Source of the DNA: Candidatus Binatia bacterium
GTDB taxonomy: Bacteria; Desulfobacterota_B; Binatia; UBA9968; JAJDTQ01
Assembly: GCA_022827045.1 (NCBI GenBank)
Contig: JAJDTQ010000108.1
Coordinates: 1-10,067 of the forward strand
Direction: 5' to 3'
DNA: 10,067 bases
In this document: positions 6,116 to 10,067 of the stretch, one piece after another
Layout of the letters: each line of letters starts with the position of its first letter
How positions within the stretch are numbered: position 1 is the first letter of the stretch
Made by a program: the position numbers and the translations under genes
The notes under the pieces: generated by a model
Databases searched by the model: none
What the model was told of the DNA's origin: nothing
The model's input: only the letters and a program-made list of their open reading frames with translations

Positions 6116-7870
6116 TTAGCCCTCTCCCTCTGGGAGAGGGTTGGGTGAGGGTCCCTTCACATCCAGCAGGCGCAGTTCCATCGCGTAGGTGCCCTGCCAT
6201 TCGTTCTCCCTCAGCCGGTAGGCGATGTCCACCCGGTCCCTCACCCGGACAGGAAGGTCCTCCGGGGGGCCGAACGCCACCGCGGTGACCGTGTGCTCGT
6301 CGTGCTTCAACCGGAAACGGGAAACCGTGTTGAAGTCCCGGCGCTCGCTTACCTCCACGCCGCGTGTCTGGAACACCGGCTCGGGATTGCCGACCCCGAA
6401 GGGCCCCAGCAGGCGCATCTGCCGCACCAGGCCGAGGCTCAACTGCCGGAAGTCCACCTCGGCGTCCACGTCGAGGTAGGGCAGCAGGTCTTCCTCGCCG
6501 AGCATTTCCCTGGCCGCCTCCTCGAAACGTTCGGCAAAGGTCCCGAGGTTTTCCTCCCGGATGCTGAGGCCCCCGGCGTACTCGTGGCCGCCGAAACGCT
6601 CCAGCAGGTCCTGGCACCGCCTCATGCCCTGCACCATGTGGAAACCGCGGATGCTGCGTCCAGAGCCCTTGCCCTCGCCCCCCTCGAAACCGACGACGAT
6701 GGTGGGACGGTGAAACCGCTCGACGATGCGCGAGGCCACGATGCCGAGGACGCCGGGATGCCAGCCCTGGTCGCCCACCACGATGGACCAGCGCTCGTGC
6801 AGCCGCCGCTCCTCGATCTGCGCCAGCGCCTCGTCCAGCACCCGGGCCTCGGTCTCGCGCCGCTCCCGGTTGTGGCCGTCCAGCTCCCGGGCGATCTCGT
6901 CCGCGGTCTCCCGCGAATCGGTGGTGAGCATCTCCACCACCTTGACCGCGGCGTCCATGCGGCCGGCGGCATTGATGCGCGGGCCTAGCTGGAAGGCCAC
7001 GGCGCCGGCATCCACCGCGCCGGGCTGCATTCCGACCACCTCGCGCAGGGCAACGACACCGGGCCGCTGCGAGCCTCCCAGCTCCACCAGCCCGCGCCGC
7101 GTCAGCACCCGGTTTGTTCCCCGGAGCGGCACCATGTCGGCGATGGTCCCCAGGGTCACGATGTCCAGATGGCGGCGGATGTCGGGTACCGCATCCGGTT
7201 CGAACCAGCCCGCGTCGCGCAGGTTCGCGCGCAGGCCGATGACGAGGTAGAAGGCCAACCCGGCGGCGCACAGGCCCTTGTCCGGGAACTCGCAATCCGT
7301 ACGCTGCGGATTGATGATGGCCGAGGCGGCATCCGGCAGCCGCTCCGGCAACTGGTGGTGGTCGACGATGACCACGTCCATGCCGAGGCCACGGGCGAAG
7401 TCCACTTCGTCGGCGTTGGAGATGCCGCAGTCCACGGTGATGATGAGGGCCACTCCCTTTGAGCGCAGGTGCTCGATCCCCTGGCGGCTCATGCCGTAGC
7501 CCTCGTCGATGCGGTGCGGGATGTAGAACATCGGCTCGCGCCCGATCTCCCGCAGAAACGAAACCAGCACGGCGGCCCCGGTGGTGCCGTCCACGTCGTA
7601 ATCGCCCCAGACGCAGATCCGTTCTTCATCGCGGAGCGCGCGGGTGATGCGCCGCACGGCGTCGTCCATGCCCGCGAGCAGATGGGGTGAGGGCAGGTCC
7701 GCGCTCAGGCTGGAGGAAAGAAAACGCCGTGCCGCGCCGGCATCGGCGAAGCCGCGCTGCACCAGGATACGGGTCAGCAGCGGCGGGAGATTGAGCTCCT
7801 TGGACAGGAGCGTGGCCGCGTTCTCGTCGGCTTCCTTGAGGATCCAGCGCCTGGGAGCGTCGGGCGGCAT
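6116..7870 (-). CDS. recJ: single-stranded-DNA exonuclease RecJ (DHH family)
   Basis: RecJ degrades single-stranded DNA 5' to 3' in recombinational and mismatch repair. The 584 residues carry the DHH phosphoesterase motifs in order: GDYDVDG (89-95), TVDCGI (145-150), the defining VDHH (169-172), DIVTLGTIADMVPL (236-249) and GPRINAAGRM (296-305). The DHHA1-type half follows with GWHPGVLGIVASRI (369-382), GSGRSIRGF (402-410) and GGHEYAGG (427-434). The C-terminal OB-fold region includes LLGPFGVGNPEPVF (487-500). The natural protein seems to end near LLDVKG; the last 11 residues, PSPNPLPEGEG, are encoded by a REP-like repeat, and the TAA stop lies just past it. The start is ten bases after the secF stop with a weak SD. 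Confidence 0.98.
   Translation of the reverse strand: MPPDAPRRWILKEADENAATLLSKELNLPPLLTRILVQRGFADAGAARRFLSSSLSADLPSPHLLAGMDDAVRRITRALRDEERICVWGDYDVDGTTGAAVLVSFLREIGREPMFYIPHRIDEGYGMSRQGIEHLRSKGVALIITVDCGISNADEVDFARGLGMDVVIVDHHQLPERLPDAASAIINPQRTDCEFPDKGLCAAGLAFYLVIGLRANLRDAGWFEPDAVPDIRRHLDIVTLGTIADMVPLRGTNRVLTRRGLVELGGSQRPGVVALREVVGMQPGAVDAGAVAFQLGPRINAAGRMDAAVKVVEMLTTDSRETADEIARELDGHNRERRETEARVLDEALAQIEERRLHERWSIVVGDQGWHPGVLGIVASRIVERFHRPTIVVGFEGGEGKGSGRSIRGFHMVQGMRRCQDLLERFGGHEYAGGLSIREENLGTFAERFEEAAREMLGEEDLLPYLDVDAEVDFRQLSLGLVRQMRLLGPFGVGNPEPVFQTRGVEVSERRDFNTVSRFRLKHDEHTVTAVAFGPPEDLPVRVRDRVDIAYRLRENEWQGTYAMELRLLDVKGPSPNPLPEGEG
6120..6151. repeat. REP-like palindromic repeat inside the recJ 3' end, inverted copy
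   Basis: CCCTCTCCC (6120-6128) pairs perfectly with GGGAGAGGG (6132-6140) around TCT, followed by TTGGGTGAGGG, the reverse complement of the tail seen in the other copies. It is inverted relative to the copies at 1603, 2950 and 6011. It encodes RecJ residues 574-584, so insertion or expansion of the element has been accepted as coding sequence. Confidence 0.9.
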
Positions 7871-7880
7871 GCGGACCCGG

Positions 7881-8777
7881 TTATCGCCGCCTGCCTCTCT
7901 CCATCAGAAGGATCGTCGGCGTGGCCACGAAGATGGTGGAGTAGAGCCCGGCCAGAAAACCGACGAAAAGGGTGAAGGCGAAGGGGCGGATGACGCCGCC
8001 GCCCAGGACGAGCAGCGCGGTCAACACCAGCAGTGACGTCACGGTGGTCAGGATGGTCCGGCCCAGCGTCTCGTTGATGCTGGTGTTGATGATCGTTTCC
8101 ATGGGATCACGGCGGCGCTTGCGCATGTTCTCGCGGATGCGGTCGCAGATCACCACGGTGTCGTTGACCGAGTATCCGGCAATGGTCAGAAGCGCGGCCA
8201 CGATGGGAAGGTCCAGTTCGAAGTCGGCCACCACCAGCGCTCCCAGAGTTATCAGCACGTCGTGGACCAGGGCGACGATGGCGCCCAGCCCGAAGCGCAA
8301 CTCGAAACGGATCCAAATGTAGGCGCCCATCATGATGGTGGCGAAGATGACCGACAGGATGCCCCGACGCCGGAGGTCGTCGCCGACCTTGGGGCCGACG
8401 GATTCCACCCGCAGCACTTCGTAGGAGCCGTCGCCGAACGATTGCGTCAGAACGTCCCGGATATCCTTGCCCACGGTGCCGATCTGGGCCTCGGACTTCT
8501 CCATGCGGATCAGGTACTCGTTCGAGCCGCCGCCGCCGAAGTCCTGGACCACGCCGCCCAGCGGCGACTGCTCGAGGGCCGCCCGCAACTGCCCGATGGT
8601 CACCGCGTCCTGGAACTTCACGTGCACCATGGTGCCGCCCTCGAAATCGACGCCAAGGTTCGGACCCTTGGTGAACAACAGCAGCACGACGGCGACGATG
8701 AGCACCGACGACAGCATGAAGCCCCAACGGCGGTAGCTCAGGAAAGGTATCTGGGTTCCGGGCTTGATGATTTCCAT
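7881..8777 (-). CDS. secF: protein translocase subunit SecF
   Basis: SecF works with SecD beside SecYEG in the inner membrane, using the proton gradient to pull exported proteins across. The 298-residue protein has TM1 at about 18-36, then GVDFEGGTMVHVKF (42-55) opening the periplasmic domain. TM2-TM6 follow within about 138-290. The family motif VNDTVVICDRIRENMR (204-219) and NETLGRTILTTVTSLL (235-250) are intact. The ATG at 8775-8777 places residue 1 just before TM1; the open frame runs 36 codons further upstream, but there it overlaps secD and encodes no SecF sequence. The start is five bases after the secD stop with no visible SD, consistent with translational coupling. A cluster of Arg residues (RGRRR) ends the protein. 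Confidence 0.98.
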   Translation of the reverse strand: MEIIKPGTQIPFLSYRRWGFMLSSVLIVAVVLLLFTKGPNLGVDFEGGTMVHVKFQDAVTIGQLRAALEQSPLGGVVQDFGGGGSNEYLIRMEKSEAQIGTVGKDIRDVLTQSFGDGSYEVLRVESVGPKVGDDLRRRGILSVIFATIMMGAYIWIRFELRFGLGAIVALVHDVLITLGALVVADFELDLPIVAALLTIAGYSVNDTVVICDRIRENMRKRRRDPMETIINTSINETLGRTILTTVTSLLVLTALLVLGGGVIRPFAFTLFVGFLAGLYSTIFVATPTILLMERGRRR

Positions 8778-8782
8778 GGTGT

Positions 8783-10067
8783 CTAGACGGAAAGCTTCGC
8801 CAGGTTCCGCCTGGCAAGCCGGTAGTCGTAGTAGATGCGCGTGCCGTACACCGCGGAGATGACCGTGGTCAGGATGCCTACACACAAGGTCACGGCGAAG
8901 CCGCGGATCGGACCGGTGCCGAACTGAAACAGGATCACGCCGGCCAGAAAGGTGGTCAGGTTCGAGTCGAGGATGGCCGGTATTGCGCGCTCGTAACCCG
9001 TGTCAATGGCCGAGCGCGGCGGTTTCCCGTTCCTTACCTCTTCACGGATGCGCTCGTTGATGAGCACGTTGGCGTCCACCGCCATACCCAGGGTCAGAAT
9101 GATGCCGGCAATGCCGGGCAAAGTAAGGACCGCCTCGAAACCGGCGAGAATCGCCATCATGAAGAAGATGTTCATGACCAGTGCGACGTCGGCCAGGACG
9201 CCCGCGCCGCGGTAGTAGGCCATCATGAAGACGAGCACCAGGATGCTTCCGAAGACGAACGAGAAGATCCCCTGCTCGACCGAGTCGCGTCCCAGGGACG
9301 GGCCGACGGTCCGCTCTTCGAGTATCGTCACCGGCGCGGGCAACGCCCCGGCGCGCAGCACGATGGCTAGGTCCCGGGCCTCGTGAAAGGTGAAGCTGCC
9401 GGTAATGGAGGCCACGCCTCCCGAAATACGCTCGCGGATCTGCGGCGCGGAATAGACCCGGCCGTCGAGGACGATGGCCAGCAGCCGTCCGACGTTTTCC
9501 GCGGTGAGGCGGTCGAAGGCGGTGCTGCCCACGGAGTTCAGCACCAGCTCGACGTACACGCCCTCCAGCTGGTCACCCCGGCGCACGTTGGCGTCGGCGA
9601 TGGCGTCCCCGGTCATCAGCGTCCTGGCTTCCAGGAGGTAGGGTATCTTCTCCCGGCGCACCCCGTCCGAAGCCGTTCCTTCGTAACCGTACAGCACTTC
9701 GCGGCCCGGCGGCGGCCCGGAACGCAGCGCCCGCTCCACGTCGCCGCGCTCGTCCACCAGCTTGAACTCCAGCAGCGCGGTCTTGCCGATGAGCGCCTTG
9801 GCCCGCTCCGGGTCCTGAATTCCGGGTAGCTGGACGAGGATGTCCCGCTGTCCCTGTCGCTGGATGGTGGGTTCGGTCACTCCGAACTGGTCGATGCGGT
9901 TGCGGATGGTCTCGAGGGTCTGGTCCACCGCGAAATTGCGGATGTTGTCGAGCTCGCGGCTGGCGAAGACCGCGCGCAGCTCGGCCCCGCCCGCGCCCGC
10001 TCCGGAAGCGGACACCGTCAGTTGCTGAAACTCCGCGGACAGCAGATCGCGACTGCGCTCCATGTTG
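8783..10067 (-). CDS. secD: protein translocase subunit SecD, C-terminal part (5' end outside the window)
   Basis: The frame is open through the right edge, so the N-terminus with TM1 and the first part of the periplasmic domain is missing; 427 residues are present. Counted from the first Met in the window (10061-10063), IRNRIDQFGVTEPTIQRQG (53-71) and ILVQLPGI (75-82) belong to the periplasmic P1 domain. LRAGALPAPVTILEERTVGPSLG (236-258) is the hallmark segment before TM2. Five membrane segments follow (about 264-283, 288-307, 315-335, 366-385 and 388-408), with LGMAVDANVLINERIREE (325-342), the conserved SecD motif. It forms one unit with secF. That Met is probably internal, since upstream SecD sequence should exist beyond the window. 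Confidence 0.97.
   Translation of the reverse strand, partial: NMERSRDLLSAEFQQLTVSASGAGAGGAELRAVFASRELDNIRNFAVDQTLETIRNRIDQFGVTEPTIQRQGQRDILVQLPGIQDPERAKALIGKTALLEFKLVDERGDVERALRSGPPPGREVLYGYEGTASDGVRREKIPYLLEARTLMTGDAIADANVRRGDQLEGVYVELVLNSVGSTAFDRLTAENVGRLLAIVLDGRVYSAPQIRERISGGVASITGSFTFHEARDLAIVLRAGALPAPVTILEERTVGPSLGRDSVEQGIFSFVFGSILVLVFMMAYYRGAGVLADVALVMNIFFMMAILAGFEAVLTLPGIAGIILTLGMAVDANVLINERIREEVRNGKPPRSAIDTGYERAIPAILDSNLTTFLAGVILFQFGTGPIRGFAVTLCVGILTTVISAVYGTRIYYDYRLARRNLAKLSV

Noticed and set aside
8778..8885. 36-codon upstream extension of secF
   Set aside because: It runs within the end of secD in another frame, has shadow composition, and SecF homology starts at the ATG at 8777, five bases after the secD stop.

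Overview
This is a GC-rich chromosomal housekeeping window. It holds ten protein genes on the minus strand and two tRNA genes on the plus strand at the left edge. Read in the direction of transcription (right to left), the order is secD (5' end outside the window), secF, recJ, a repeat cluster, rplU, rpmA, obgE, proB, proA, nadD, rsfS, then one small unrecognised gene. The tRNAs (Gln-CTG, cut by the window edge, and Glu-CTC) converge on that small gene. The orders secD-secF-recJ and rplU-rpmA-obgE-proB-proA-nadD-rsfS, together with the GC-rich coding style, fit the former Deltaproteobacteria or a similar high-GC uncultured lineage. That placement is inference from gene order; there is no rRNA or other taxonomic marker here.

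Right block (about 6116-10067): SecD and SecF are the membrane subunits that use the proton-motive force to help Sec-dependent protein export. RecJ is the single-strand-specific 5'-3' exonuclease of DNA repair. The three are nearly contiguous (gaps of 5 and 10 bases) and look co-transcribed.

Middle and left block (about 360-5998): a good promoter candidate, with a perfect TTGACA box and a 17-base spacer, sits directly before rplU. It would drive ribosomal proteins L21 and L27, the ribosome-assembly GTPase ObgE, the first two proline-synthesis enzymes ProB and ProA, the NAD-synthesis adenylyltransferase NadD and the ribosome silencing factor RsfS. The block therefore joins ribosome assembly and silencing with proline and NAD synthesis.

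The least ordinary content is not in the main genes. (1) A family of REP-like palindromes (CCCTCACCC-type tail plus a CCCTCTCCC/GGGAGAGGG hairpin) occupies the gaps proA/nadD, proB/proA and recJ/rplU. One copy encodes the last 11 residues of RecJ, and another appears to supply the ribosome-binding site of nadD. (2) The small membrane/coiled-coil gene near the tRNAs has an 8-base inverted repeat that could fold its start codon into a hairpin. (3) The rplU promoter would give an almost leaderless mRNA. I found no mobile element genes, CRISPR array, defence system or biosynthetic cluster, and nothing that amounts to a wholly new system. No gene-free stretch exceeds 300 bases; the longest are 5959-6115 (promoter and repeats), 5226-5366 (two small GC hairpins) and 2902-3015 (one repeat).
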